In this document: positions 10,965 to 23,400 of the stretch, in pieces
Position numbering within the stretch: position 1 is the first letter of the stretch
Layout: every line of letters begins with the position of its first letter
From: Lycorma delicatula
Taxonomy: Eukaryota; Arthropoda; Insecta; Hemiptera; Fulgoridae
NCBI RefSeq assembly: GCF_047948215.1
Contig: NC_134463.1
Location: 97,430,657-97,494,656 of the forward strand
DNA: 64,000 bases
Direction of reading: 5' to 3'
The notes under the pieces: model-generated
Databases searched by the model: none
Seen by the model: the letters and a program-made list of their open reading frames with translations, nothing else
What the model was told of the DNA's origin: nothing
Program-made: the position numbers and the translations under genes

Positions 10965-12240
10965 TACAATACGTGATCCTTCCGAGTGTGAAGTACGGGG
11001 AGTAATCTAATTTTTGTTGGCAAAAAACTGACTAAAATCACAAGTAAATTTATGACATTAACGGACCGAATATTTTGAGTGATGGTAAAGTAAGACTGTG
11101 ATACCGTTAGTTTCGAGAAAGACAAAATAAGGTTTATGATGAAGACCATAGCGGCCGGCCGTATTGATAACGGATGATTTGATTTTATTTAAACAGTAGA
11201 CGTAAAAATTTTAGAAAGCCTTCTCTTGACCGTGCCACAGTTATTTTTGATGTTTCACGATCTTTAATTTATTAAACGTTTTAATTGAAAAATTGGGTTG
11301 TAAAAAATCGTATGCCAGGTGGATGTCAAAGGTGTAAACCGGTACATACACAAGGCAAAGTATCTTGCTACGGCGCATGAATTTTTATGGCGTTACTATG
11401 TAATCATATTTTGTTTTGTTACCGGAGGTGAAACTTTGTTTCTTATTTAGAAACCATATCGAGACAAGATATCAAACCCATCGGGTTGGTCAAGTAGTGA
11501 ACTCATCATCGTAAATCAACTGATTTCGAAGTCGAGATTTCTAAGATTTAAATCCTAATAAAGGCAGTCTCTTTTATACGGATTTGAATTCTAGATTGTG
11601 GATACTGGTGTTCTTTGGTGGTTAGGTTTCAATTAACCACATATCTCAGGAACGGTCGACCTGAGACTGTACAAAACTATACTTAATTTACATTCATATA
11701 TATCATCCCATCCTCTGAAGTAATACTTTATGGTAGTTCCGGAGGCTAAGCGGAGAAAAGAGAGACAAAGCACCAGTCGATGCGATGACATTCATCATTT
11801 CCTAGACCGAAAACATTAAAAGAGAACGCTCGGTAAAGCTTGGTAAGCTTACGGCTACTGTTTTTGGGTTGAAAAAGGATGTCTTGCTTGTTAAAATTAA
11901 CCATTGCACAACTACTATGAATGCCTATACGCATTGCGGAACTTTAAAAAAGTTTAAAAAGCACTATAAAAGCAAACGTGGGATTTTGCTCCTTGGTATT
12001 TTGTTTTTGTGTGACAATACATGGCCACAAACGGCCAATCAAACTGTGAAACAATAGAAAAATTTTCTATCATCCACTGTACAGCCATAACTTAGCCTCA
12101 AGCAATTATTATCTTTTTGTTCACCTTAAACAGTGGCTTGTTTTATAAATAGGTCTGACGATAACGACAAATTGAAAAATAGCGTTACTGGATAGTTTAA
12201 GTCAATAGCGACGAAATTTCTTGAAGAAGACCTGCACCCT
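10965..12240 (+). mobile_element. Mariner (SPD-type) transposase fossil split by a SINE
   Basis: One mariner transposase can be followed from the N-terminus to near the C-terminus, interrupted by the SINE at 11478-11762. The first part (10972-11475) reads DPSECEVRGVI, then TDDLI, EKLGCKKSYARWMSK and VTGGET, in an almost constant frame with many stops. After the SINE, 11768-12060 continues with a region ending LLLGILFLCDNTWPQTA, and 12080-12230 has YSHNLASSNYYLF and LKNSV...FLEED. The expected catalytic sites are TGDET, HDN and SPDLAPSD. Here the first Asp is Gly, the second is kept, and the third reads Asn. It is therefore dead at two of three catalytic positions. The motif style resembles the mellifera subfamily. 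Confidence 0.88.
11478..11762 (+). mobile_element. tRNA-derived SINE, family B (tail type 1), inside mariner
   Basis: It starts 'atcgggttggtcaagtag' with a degenerate B-box ('aagatttaaatcc'). The body has 'cttttatacggatttgaat' and 'ctttggtggttag'. The 3' end is 'catcctctgaagtaata...ggttccggaggctaa'-like, matching the family A tail. It lies between the first and second catalytic regions of the mariner transposase, so it inserted after the mariner. The flanks ('gatatcaaaccc' and 'gagacaaagcacc') may be a decayed target duplication. Confidence 0.88.
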
Positions 12241-12348
12241 CTTGACCTGGCAGAGCTCGATTCGCTCGCCATTCCCGTCTAGCCATAACCCACGCAGTGT
12301 TCGTTACCCTCATGGCTGTGATAATAATATTTATAATTATTATTTTTA

Positions 12349-12384
12349 TTTCTATTTCAGCTTCAATGAAACCTGAAATAGAAA
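12349..12384. repeat. Perfect 12-bp hairpin
   Basis: TTTCTATTTCAG (12349-12360) and CTGAAATAGAAA (12373-12384) are exact reverse complements around a 12-base loop. Confidence 0.85.
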
Positions 12385-15322
12385 CTAAATTACGAAAGAC
12401 AGAATAGTAGTAATTACAGTAATTATCGTACACAGACCTTTGGCGAGGAAAACTTCGCAACTTATTTCTGTTGACATAATGACAACAATTAATTTAATTT
12501 TTAATCGTTAATAATCTTTTCATCTTTAATGAATATCTTTGATTGATAACTTCAACCCCAAGGGAGCTACAATCTCCGTCAGTGACTTAAAAGCTTCCCT
12601 GGGATACCACAAATGGTCCTGTAAATTTGAAGGCAATCGGTCTGATGGTTCTCACATGATACGACAGCATACAAACAAACTAATAGATAGACAACTTTCG
12701 GTTTTGTATTCTTTTTATATTCTTTATTTCGTATATTTTTGTCTTTTTTTATAGGAAGTGGTAACATATAGAAGTAAAATTAAACATAATATTTAATATT
12801 TGTTTGATTTTATGTTCTTTTATAAATATGAATATTTAACAAAGAATAAGTGCATTTATTATTTTTATATTCATATACTGTACTTTATAGCTTATTGACA
12901 TTAGTATCATAAGGTTTTAAAATTTTATTTACGATCATAAATAGAATAAACATTTCAGTTAACCACAAAACTATGAGTTTGTTCTATAAATAATAAATAT
13001 TAACTACTTTTCTCTGTCAGAAAACGCATAAAAAATAAGAATGACTTTTAAGTCCTAAAACAATATACAGTCAACATAAAGCAGGGAATTACATCTTTCC
13101 TGGAAATATAAAACCATTTCTCGATTCCAACTACCAACTAGGGAACAATTCTGACCATCGCTTAAGGTTCAGCTGTTCAATAAGATAGACCTTATGTTGT
13201 AAAAAGTCTCCTGTTTGCTTGTTTGTTTATGTATAAATAATTTGTTTTTATGTTATTGCCTGGATGCGCAATATGCGTAAGGAGAAAAAAGTGGAGGCAA
13301 TTTGTTACCGTTATTTAGCGATATATTTATTTAAACAATTAAAATTAATTATAGTTATAAGTTTCAGGAGTTTTAAAACGCAATATAATTTTTACCTTCT
13401 CGACGGTTGTAGGCTATATAAGAGAGAAAAAGTATTGCTATCGATTTAAAAAAAAAGTAAACAACCCCGGGATTTTATAGTTCTTGACTTTTGCAGACTC
13501 CTGATTTAAAAAGTACGATAAATCCAACGAATAAATTGTTTTTACTTGTTTTTATGTGCATGTTTGTGTTTGTGTGCGCGCGCACTTGGACACATGCTGG
13601 CTTCTATTTTAAAATATCTCACGTGTGTTTAACAATATAAAATTAAGCTATGATATATTTATTAACGGGGCTGCTTTTATTAAACGTTTCAAGAAATCGG
13701 ATTTGAATTTAGTTTATTAATCATTTTTTCTCGAGCACTTTTTTTAAAGTTAATTATAATGTAAATTAATGTCGCTAGAAATTAATTATAAAATACATTT
13801 TAAAAAGAATTTCATAAAATTCAACTCCCTCTTCCTTACTACAAATTGTATATTTTATAATGCTTTCCTAAATTAATTTTCGTGTAAATAAGGTATTGTT
13901 AGGGAGAATTTTTTTTATTATCAAAGGGTTAAGAGGTAATAAAATCTGCCGTCAAAAAATTGTAGGCAAAAATTAAAAACTACAAATTGTGTAGTTTTTT
14001 TTTTTGTAATTTAATCCTATTCGTCCACATTTTATTTTATTTATTTTAAATTAAATTTTTGTAAATCATTTTTTATGTAAGGGGAACAAAGGTTTAAGAT
14101 TGTTTAGTTAAAATAAAAATGTATTCCTAAAAGTAGCAGCTGGATGCACTATCCCAACTTTTTATTGATTTAGTCTATCTATTTGATATTTTTCTTATTT
14201 CTTTTTATGAATTAGATTTTATCAGGGAAAAAATAATATTTAATATTTATCAGAGAAGTAATGAATAAATCTTAAAGTAAAACAAAAAGTTTTTTTCTTC
14301 AAACACTAGCTCGCACCGCGCTCGCCCAACCGTTTAGGCAGAGAGATTCACCCTCTGGACCCCTACGCATAATTCATCTTCATGGTCGTTAGAATATTAG
14401 ATATTTTATTGATACTCCCAATGTTCTATTTTTTATCCACAAAACAAAAATATAATTTTAGATAAATCGTCCGTATCAGAAAGTATAAATCGTTCGAACG
14501 AATGAATTTTTCGTGCCCTGCGCGCAGTTGTCCAGCTGCACGGCGCACTACTATTCGTCCGCTCTGCGGCAATAGCAGCTAAAATAAAAATGTGAGCAGA
14601 TACAACAAACAAACCCATGTACCATAATTTTTTATGGGAAATATACCAAAATATTCTAACATGAAGTGTTTTTAAATACATACTATGAATCTATTGAACA
14701 CTCTATTGAAATAAATTAATATTACTTACGACTGAGTTTTTACTAATTTAATATAGAAATTTAAAAAAATTATTTTTGTTTCTAAAACAAGTACATTTTA
14801 AAAATCAGTAAAGTTGTAGTAGTAATAACAATAATAATAATAACTTTTAAGATTATCACAAGAAAAAGAACTAAATTTTAAGTTGTATTAAAAATTTGAA
14901 AAATTTTAGCAAGATTTTTTACAAGTATTTTACAATAAAGCTAAAAAACTGTGTTTTTTAATTCAATTCTTTTGTTTATTACACCCTCTTTCGTAGAAAA
15001 TAATCGAATACATTTCTGGGAACTTTATCTTTCCCAATTCCAGGATTTTTATGAAAAAAATTCATTGTAAAAAACTTCATCATTTTAACGAGAGTAATAC
15101 GCCTATGGAGTTTAGCAGAATCCTACCGGGACAGCCAGTACATATATACGTATAAAGGAAAAATATTATGAATCAGTGAATTTATAAAATTGTTAATTAA
15201 ATATGAAAAGTTGTATGATTTTACTGGGAAAGAATACCCATCACCTTTGTGGTTCTTAACTACTTGCATTTAATCATTTACATCATTTAATTTTAACGTA
15301 CAATTAGGATGATAATTATCTC
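12385..15322. other. AT-rich intergenic DNA, no gene supported
   Basis: 12540-12670 has the wording of a common interspersed-repeat tail ('ggcaatcggtctgatggtt', then 'catacaaacaaac'), but no second copy is in the window. Frames at 13264-13449 and 14433-14681 have no recognisable domain. 14520-14580 is locally GC-rich. Confidence 0.5.
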
Positions 15323-15650
15323 ACCGGGCTGGTCTAGTGATTAACTTAACCTCACAAATCATTTCTTTAAAAGGTGATTTTTGGAGTCAAAGGTTCTGAG
15401 ATTCAAACCCTAGTAAAAGTTAGTTGCTTTTATACGGATTTGAATACTAGGCCGTGGTTACCAGTGTACTTTGGTGGTTGGGGTTCAATTAACAAAACGT
15501 TTCAGGAATCGTCGGCCTAAATCTGTACATGACTACACCTTATGTACATCCCATACATATCATCTTCATCTCATTAGGCAGTGGAGGGATTGCTTATTGT
15601 TCATCAGTTGTATAGATTGAAATGTACGAATTAGGAAAATAAAATATATG
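15323..15650 (+). mobile_element. tRNA-derived SINE, family B (tail type 2)
   Basis: The head 'accgggctggtctagtgatt' carries the A-box; the B-box is 'tgagattcaaaccc'. The body has 'cttttatacggatttgaat' and 'actttggtggttgg'. It ends with the type 2 tail ('ttgcttattgttcatcag', then 'attgaaatgtacg'). Confidence 0.85.
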
Positions 15651-15799
15651 TATTTATCTTAGTTTTGGTCTGATTTCTGATTCCATCAAACAACTTTTCT
15701 TTAGTAGTGTATAATTTTTTAACGTTTTTGAATAACATTGCATCTCAACAGATCAGCTTATTGAAGACAAATCACTCAAATAAAGTTTTTTTAATTCCC

Positions 15800-16260
15800 C
15801 AAAAACAAGGGAGCTGAATGGGACCCGTACTAAAATACCAAATATTCTAAACTTTATTTTTAAAAATTGGGAATTCAATCCTATCTTATATTAGCTATGA
15901 AAGCTATATAAAAAAAAAGGTTCCAGTGGGATCAAGTTAGAATATAAAAAAAGAAAATTTCTGATACTTTGTTTTTGAAGTAATTTAAAAAAAAAATATT
16001 TTTTAATATAAAAAAGTTATATATAGCTGTCAAAAAATCGGGTCAAGTGGATAAAAAATCTGTTACTAAAAATTTTTATTTTTTTAGCAACTGTACAAAA
16101 AATAGCATAATTTTGATATTAAAAACATAATTTGGTCAAGGAAGGTCAACTGGGATCCAAAATATTTTACTAAGAATCTTTTTCTCAATTATGCTTCTAA
16201 TACTATATAATTTTTAAGGTAAAAAAGTAATTTGATCAAAGGGTCAAATCGAATCCATAT
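15800..16260. repeat. Degenerate tandem repeat, about 110-bp period
   Basis: Five units share a phrase like 'ggtcaactgggatcc' at 15811, 15919, 16039, 16144 and 16241, each followed by an A/T-rich segment with 'actaa-aat-tttt' and 'tataa' motifs. Spacing is 97-119 bases. No open frame spans the units. Confidence 0.7.
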
Positions 16261-16269
16261 CTTTTTGTT

Positions 16270-18538
16270 GAACGTTTTAATTTTTTCACAGTTGTTCTTT
16301 AAATGTTATATAATATTATTATACATTTAATAACCCTACGGCGTAATTTAAATAACAATCAAGCGCAAAACCGAGAATGTTTGCAACTCTTTAATGGCTT
16401 GTTATGTATATGTCTGGGAAAGTTTAGTATAAGATATTAATAACAATTTTTATAAGGTTCTGATCATACAGCTGTGTTCGTCTACGTAAGCATGAAATCA
16501 TTGAAAGTTTATTGTTCAGATGATATTTAAAATAAACATTCTACAATTTTATATGACTAATTTCACTAAGTGAAGTATTAAATAAATTTTAGGGCAGATC
16601 AAAACATTATTTTTTCAAACGTAAATAAATATTATCTAAAAAAAACCGGTGTAGTAAAATTATTATACTTTTCCAAACAAAATGTGTGGAAATTTTATGT
16701 TTTATGTGTAAGGTGAGTCTATATTATGAACAGGATTCGTTTATTATTTATGAAAAAATACATGTAGCTGAAAAACTGAAATACTCAAGGAAAATCCCAC
16801 GAGTGAAAATAAAACTTGTCCTTTTTTCTCTATTAAAAGAATTTAAACATTTTTATCGCTGTTAAACTGTGAACTGAGATCAGTAATTTTTAAATAGTAC
16901 TATAAATTAAGAGAATATTTTATAACTTTCATGTGTAAATTATAAGTGTTGTTTAATTTCTGTTAATTCTCTCTAAATTGTTATACTCTTATACTTAAAT
17001 CTTATACTCTTTTTGTTTATGTAATACTTCTCATAATTCCCCTGCTATTATTTCAGGTCATTTATTATTGTTATGTATTATTATAAACTTAAACCGTTTC
17101 AGTCTTTTTTTATAATTTTTTTTTTTAGCGCAACTCTGATCAAATCTTTATTACGAGTTTCCCCTTATTGTCCAAGGTAAATTCTAAGTTAGTATTTTAT
17201 CCCAGATTATATTTGTGAATCGTACTCGTACGTTCCTTATATAATACATAATTATATTCTTATATCAATAGATTATTTATGTATGACCAAAAAAAAGATT
17301 TTATAAACATTCGGATATGCTCTCGTTTGATACATGATTAACGAAAAGATGGTACAGCTATTATACATTCAAATGTTTTTTTTAAATTTAAAGTTAAGGT
17401 GTGGTTTTTAGCCAAAAAAACTAATCGTACAAAAGCATAATGAATTAAAGCGTAAAGTTTGATAAATCTTTAATATTATCAAAAGTCATTTACAAATAAG
17501 TTATGGAATTACAAATTATATATTAAACTTTTTAAAATTATTATTTCAATCAATTTCAACTAAATAACTCATAAAAAATTCATTCAAAAATTATTAATTA
17601 AATTTTTTTAATTATTTAAGAAAAGGTTTAATATATATATATATATATATATATACTTTTACTTACTTTTTATTACTTTTTATACACTTTCATTTTTATT
17701 ATATATGGAAAATCTTTGAGTTTTTTTTTAAGCAATGTATTTTTGGAGAAACCCTAGTAAAGACTAGGGTTTTAATCAGGATAAAGATCCTGATTAAATG
17801 AGATTTAAAGAAGTTGCAAAATTTAGACAACTTTGTGATTTATTTATTAAATTTACATAAATTTGTTAAATTTAAATAATTTTGCACATGCATAGTACGC
17901 TAAATAAAATCCACAAAAATGTTATACAGAAATTCTGTTGTAGTTAAAAATGAAACATTCCTCAGGGTTCATAAAAAAAATATATAGTTCTAGAGGGAAT
18001 ATTAGTTATTTATATAACAAGTTAAAATTTAGCATTTATTTTTTACGAAGTAAAAGAAAATAATAAAACATTAATAGCTATTTCCCGCGCGTTATGCTCG
18101 TCGTAATATCAATAACTGAACCGGCATGTTACCTACAGACAGAAGGATGTTATATTATAATATATTGATGTTTTTGAGGAAATACGTGACTGTTACGATA
18201 TTATAAGGGCAGTGATGATCATCAGGGCAGCCACCATATCAAATTTAATAGCATATAAAAGTTTTACAGCTGAGATAAATGAGTACATATATATTTTTTA
18301 ATCAACTAAAAAATACATTATATATTCAAAAATTAAAATAAAATTTACATAAGTCAATTAAAGTATTTTATGTTTACAGAAGAAATGTTTAAACTTTATA
18401 TTCATTAAAAATGTTTTTATGAAACAGTTTAGCATAAAAAAAGAAAAAAAAAATTAATTGAACATTTATATCTGTCAAAATTCAGTCAATATAATTACAA
18501 ATCGTAAAGCTTTGTTCTTCGCATAGTTATATGAATTT
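16270..18538. other. AT-rich DNA, no gene supported
   Basis: It contains a TA run at 17630-17655 and the double hairpin at 17749-17798. Nothing else was recognised. Confidence 0.6.
17749..17798. repeat. Two back-to-back perfect hairpins with identical AAAG loops
   Basis: Hairpin 1 is AAACCCTAGT (17749-17758), loop AAAG, ACTAGGGTTT (17763-17772). Hairpin 2 is TTTAATCAGGAT (17771-17782), loop AAAG, ATCCTGATTAAA (17787-17798). Both stems are perfect, share two bases at the junction and use the same loop. Confidence 0.92.
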
Positions 18539-18552
18539 AGATAAATTACTAC

Positions 18553-18684
18553 ATCCGGAGGTCCCGGATTCGAATCCCGGTCAGGCATGGCATTTTCACA
18601 CACGCTAAAAACCATTCATCTCATTCTCTAAAGCAACACCTAACGATGGTGGCGGAAGTTAAATAAACAAAACAAAGAAAAAAA
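18553..18684 (+). mobile_element. SINE family A, 5'-truncated, with 14-bp target duplication
   Basis: It begins inside the tRNA-like head at 'atccggaggtcccgg', has B-box 'ggattcgaatcccgg', then 'catggcattttcacacacg', the type 1 tail and an A-rich end. AGATAAATTACTAC flanks it at 18539-18552 and 18685-18698. 5' truncation with an intact target duplication is typical of target-primed reverse transcription. Confidence 0.92.
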
Positions 18685-18698
18685 AGATAAATTACTAC

Positions 18699-18890
18699 GA
18701 ATGCGTCTTCCCAAACCAGCTAATTTGGAAGTCGAGAGTTCCAGCGTATATGTCCTAGTAACGGAAGTAACTTTTATACGGATTTGAATACTAGATCGTG
18801 GATACCGGTGTTCATTGGTGGTTGGGTTTCAATTAACCACACATCTCAGGAATGGTCGAACTGAGACTGTACAAGACTACATTATATTTT
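18699..18890 (+). mobile_element. SINE family B, partial
   Basis: It starts abruptly within the head ('gaatgcgtcttcccaaacc'), has the body ('cttttatacggatttgaat', 'ggtggttgggtttcaatt', 'gagactgtacaagactac') and stops before the tail. It directly follows the target duplication of the family A SINE, so that SINE may have landed in this copy's head. Confidence 0.85.
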
Positions 18891-19036
18891 TGTTACCATG
18901 GTAAAAGAAAAGAATCTCTAAGTTTAGATCTGTACACGTTTAAACATTTTATTATATGTTAACTTTAAAATTATTATTGTAATCAGCTTAGATTAACACA
19001 CATTAAGAGAACTTTTGTAGATTTTGATCGGTTATT

Positions 19037-19570
19037 TTGGTTATGGATATTGGATTGTCAAAACTTAAAATATTATGGCCCAAAAAAAAAAGAAAGCTTT
19101 TTTATTATTTAAAATCTGCTAGAAGGATGAGAGTAACTCGGTCCTCTGAAACAGCTGAAGTGCAAAGTTCCCGTTTAGTTGCTGACCGAAAGCGTTACAC
19201 CCAGACTCGAGCAGTAATAAAGTTGCGGTTAAATTTCTCACGTGTTCATACCGCTGTCATTGTAGAACTAGCATGGTCGTATAAGGATAGAAGTGGCTTT
19301 ATCTACAATGTTCAAATTAAGTACGCTGGTCGCGGACTTACTGGCGTCACGACAGTAGTATCTTTGTTTTGTCACAATCAGAAATAGAAAGGGAACCAAA
19401 AAGGAATGATGTACGTCAGGAAAGGTTTATTTACCTCCACCGAAGATACTTGAAACGCAACTGAATGGAGATAATCCTAAATCCAAAGATTTTCAAATCA
19501 ATATAAAACTACAACAGCGCCTTTCAAATGACTTCGTTTGGAAATTTTATCAACCTGAGGATAACAAACA
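19037..19570 (+). mobile_element. Helitron replicase/helicase N-terminal fragment
   Basis: The 116-codon frame at 19037-19387 has a basic segment reading RRMRVTRSSETAEVQSSRL. It resembles the Arg-rich, SAET-like repeats near the N-terminus of many Helitron RepHel proteins, the rolling-circle transposon enzyme. Downstream in another frame is SGKVYLPPPKILETQLNGDN (about 19418-19478), then SKDFQINI and, after a shift, NSAFQMTSFG (about 19517-19545). These match in order the zinc-finger and following block of such proteins. Frames are broken and neither Rep nor helicase motifs were found here. A host protein is unlikely. Confidence 0.7.
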
Positions 19571-19667
19571 CAGCAGGGGTCCAGGGGGGCTGAGCTCCCT
19601 GATATGCTAATCCTACCCTAATAAACAGCATTTGTATGTGTATATGTGTGTGTCTCCCTAGCTTACA

Positions 19668-20487
19668 CCGGAATATAGCGATCACTAGCGGAAAATTCCG
19701 ATTCGTTAGTGTGGTGGTCAGATGTATACTTGTTATATTATTATATATCGATATATTTGCGAATTATATATCGAGATATATATATTATATATCGAAGGTT
19801 TGGAAAAATTTAGTATTGTTTAACCGGATCCGAATTTTCGGACAATCGCAAATTTCTTGAAAACGGTCGGTCCTAGCGCTCTAAAGAAATTTCTCAACCC
19901 CCCCCCCCCAACGATGCCCCTAGTGCGCCTGCTCCCAGTGGTACCCGTCGGATGGTATTATTTTCAAATCCAGGGGCGCCGTTTGAAAATTGGGGAAGGG
20001 GTGCGATGGTGTGCCACAGTAATATCTCACAATCGCTTGTCCGATTTTCACAATTCAAACGGCGTATGTATCAGCAGGTCGAGTGCTAATTGTTTAACGT
20101 ATCGGGTGCACTCTTGATTTACCGGATCTTAGTTATCCGGAAATTAAATCGTTTTGATTGCACTCACCCACCGTAAAACGTACCTATCCGATCTTTCGCT
20201 AAATACGCTCAAACCTGTGCGCTAGCGCAGCTGTAAAGTATAAACTTATGAAAACTAAAAAGTAGAAAATAAAAAATATGAAAAAAAATTTAAAACAAAG
20301 TTAAATTTAACGCACTAAATTATTTTTTACGTTTTAGATCATTTAATTTAATAGTGGTGTTTTAATTTTTTTTTTACATCTTTTTTATTTATTATGTGAT
20401 TGTTTTTCTTCATAAAATAATGAACTATAACCAAAAAGTAGGCACGGAATGTACCGATCACTAACGGAGAATCCCGATTCTTTAGTA
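19668..20487. repeat. GC-richer segment bounded by 43-bp direct repeats
   Basis: 19668-19710 and 20443-20487 both read like 'cggaat-ta-cgatcacta-cgga-aatcccgattc-ttagt'. Between them, 19810-20230 is unusually GC-rich. It contains paired phrases 'taaccggatccgaattttcgg' (split) and 'taccggatcttagttatccg', similar in style to ends of pogo-like transposons. A C run lies at about 19900-19909. The 86-codon frame at 19857-20117 has no recognisable domain. Confidence 0.5.
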
Positions 20488-20499
20488 TCAATTTCTACA

Positions 20500-23400
20500 G
20501 TTAAATTTCTAATTTAACTTTAGTTATATCAATTTTCATCATTCAAAAAAGACTTTTTGCACAAAAGGTAATCAATTTTAGAAACGTTTAATTCCATTCG
20601 GTGACTTCGCCCGCCCAGAGGGCCTAGCTGCGGAGGCATGCCCTGCAGATAGTGTATATATATATATATATATATATAAGAAAAAGCTAGATATTTATTA
20701 TTAAAATATTTAAATATAAATAATTTATGATAATTTGAGTTGTAAAGATTGTGAGTAGAGTTAATTTCGTAAGAAACTTTTCTTGACAAAGAGAAAGTTT
20801 TCCATGTGAAAAGACGTTCCATAGAATGTATTTGTAATAAGAAATTAGACAGTGAAGTTGAAATCGCTGATGCTGTTATAACAGTTATCAATGGGAATGT
20901 TTGCAGGCTGAAAGTTTTTAAAAAATTAGGAGATAAATTACGTCAAATATTCTTTACGTCGTATACGATCTGTACAAACAGGCGTTAAAGTCAGAAGCCT
21001 CAATAAAAATTATGTGTACAAAGACAATAACTGCAAAAAGGAAAAGAGGATAGGGACTAGACGAGAAAAACAAAATTAATTACAAGGGTAAATTTTTAGG
21101 ATGTTTACAAAGAAAAGAAGGAATATTTTAGCTTTACTTCAGACTACGAACTCTGAGAAATTTATTTTTGTTTTTAAATATTTATTGATTCTAATTACCT
21201 TTTTTTTCAGAAATCGTTTGAGGGGTAATAATAAAGTTTTTTATTTTAGTAGCAGTTTGTATGTTCAGAAAACTCGTTTCTGTTGCTTGATTTTAAAAAT
21301 TTCCTTGAATTTTAATTAAGTTTAGCAAGATATTTTCAAATTATTTACTAGTTATATCAATATTGATACTAAAAAAATTATTAATAGTGCCCATTTTTGT
21401 ACCACAAATAAACCGCTCTATTATACAGTGGTAAAAAAAAAGTGTTTTAACCTATTAAAAATTATCATTTAACGACCAAACATTATTATTTTTTATATCT
21501 TACATTTAAAAATTATATTTATTAAATGGTTACCGTAAGTTACGACAACTGTCATGAAGTTAATTATATTTATTTTGCTATATTATATTTATTTTGTAAA
21601 CCACAAGGCTTGTATTTTTTAACTTTTTTTTTCAACTCTCCTCCACCAAGAAAGATTGATTGTAATTAAGTATGGAGATCTTAATAGCCAAACAGATCTT
21701 AATGGGAAATTCGTGAATAAGTATCATCTATTTGAAATCCACTACTCCCGGTTTTAAATCCCTAAAATCCTGAAATTCAATTGTCAAAAAGTTGTTTGAC
21801 ATTTTAATATAATGTAAAGAGAAAACAGACATTTTTAAATTGTTTTTCTCAAAAAAAAGTTGGGGCAGTGAGTGATATCTCACACTAACATCAAACCATT
21901 CTCCTTTTTCACAATCAAGGAAATTTATAAAGTACTTTTTTGATTATTTCTAAGCCCATAACCGACAGTATTTTTAATTTACATAACCAGATAAAAAAAT
22001 GAGCCGTACCCGACGCAGTAAACTAATTAAAAACAAGATTTTCATATAACTATTGAAATAAATTGTGAAATTTTAGTCGCGATAGTAAATCATTCGCTGA
22101 GGATTTCGGCGCGATCTTTATTGTAGGGATGAAATCCTGAATCCTTGTAAACTTTTACGTAAGGTTCTTCTTGGTAAGTTTAATAGCTTTTTGTAACAAC
22201 TTGCTGATGGTTATAAATACTAAAAATGAATTAAAATTTATGCTCTCGACCTAAGAAAAAATTTCATAAAGGAATATAATGGCTGAATATTGAACTGACG
22301 TCGAATCATTCGTCGAGTTAAAATTATTGACCTAATAAACCATAAAGGTAAAAGTTCGTTGGGTTACGGACAAGGAGTTAAAAGCTACTAAAATGTTAAA
22401 GGACGCTTGGAGTAACACGTATAATAATAGCTTTGCACCAGTCAACCCTACAAGTGAAGTGAATCTAAACCTTTTGTCACATTCATTTTAGAAAGTATTT
22501 CACCGGGCCAAGAATTAAAACAAATAGAATTTTAAATTAACATTGCTTGAAACATTTTTATTGGAATTTTGATATAGATTCCCTTCAAGTTGATAGATTT
22601 GGAACCAGAGAAATCTCTGTAATTTAGTATGTTAAATAAATTAATTGATAATTACTGTAAATGAGTAAGTTATTTTAATGAAATCCAGTGTTACATAGTA
22701 AATATAAATCGGTGATAATATTTAGCATTGAGTATTACTTAGTATTAAGTTGATAAGTACAGAAAAAATAAATTTTCTTTATTGATCCAATTTTGATCAG
22801 AATTATTCCTTAATCAGTCGACACTACATTTCCAGTCCACTTTGATCCCATTAGGGTACGCTTGAGTCCCAATATATATGGCTTCATTTTATGCGTAAAT
22901 TATATGAAAAAATAAAAGCTTTAACATCAAAGAACGCTTATAGCCACTAATACAAGCTATTGCTTACATTCTATACAAAATATAGCCTTTATTGGACACA
23001 CGCGCACGGGCACGTGCGCACACACATACACAGTGTATGCTAAAAGAATTTTGTTTTATATCCTAGGTGGTTAAATTTTTTAAACTATATTCCTTATCCC
23101 ACAGAGCTAGAAGTATTTATAAGAAACTAATATAGTCGATTCTCAAGTTCATGAACTATTTAAATTTTTTATTATTTAATTATTACTTTCTTCTTTTCCT
23201 AATCTGAAAATCTGAACACTAATAAAAGCAAAAAGTAGTAGAATTCAGACATTAATCTAGCCAAAATGAAAAGAATTGAAAAATATATCTTTTTAGCAGT
23301 TCTACTGAATATTAAAAGAAAAATCAAACTTCTCATATATTTTTTTTTTTTGCCACAGTTTAATATACAATCGGTTCTAATTTACCAGAACCATAAGTAA

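Noticed and set aside
15800..16260. CRISPR-like spacing of the 110-bp repeats
   Set aside because: The repeated phrase is short and variable, the spacing uneven, the context eukaryotic, and there are no associated genes.
22790..22880. Inverted similarity to the 110-bp repeat phrase ('tccactttgatccc')
   Set aside because: Only about a dozen bases match, too short to call a copy.
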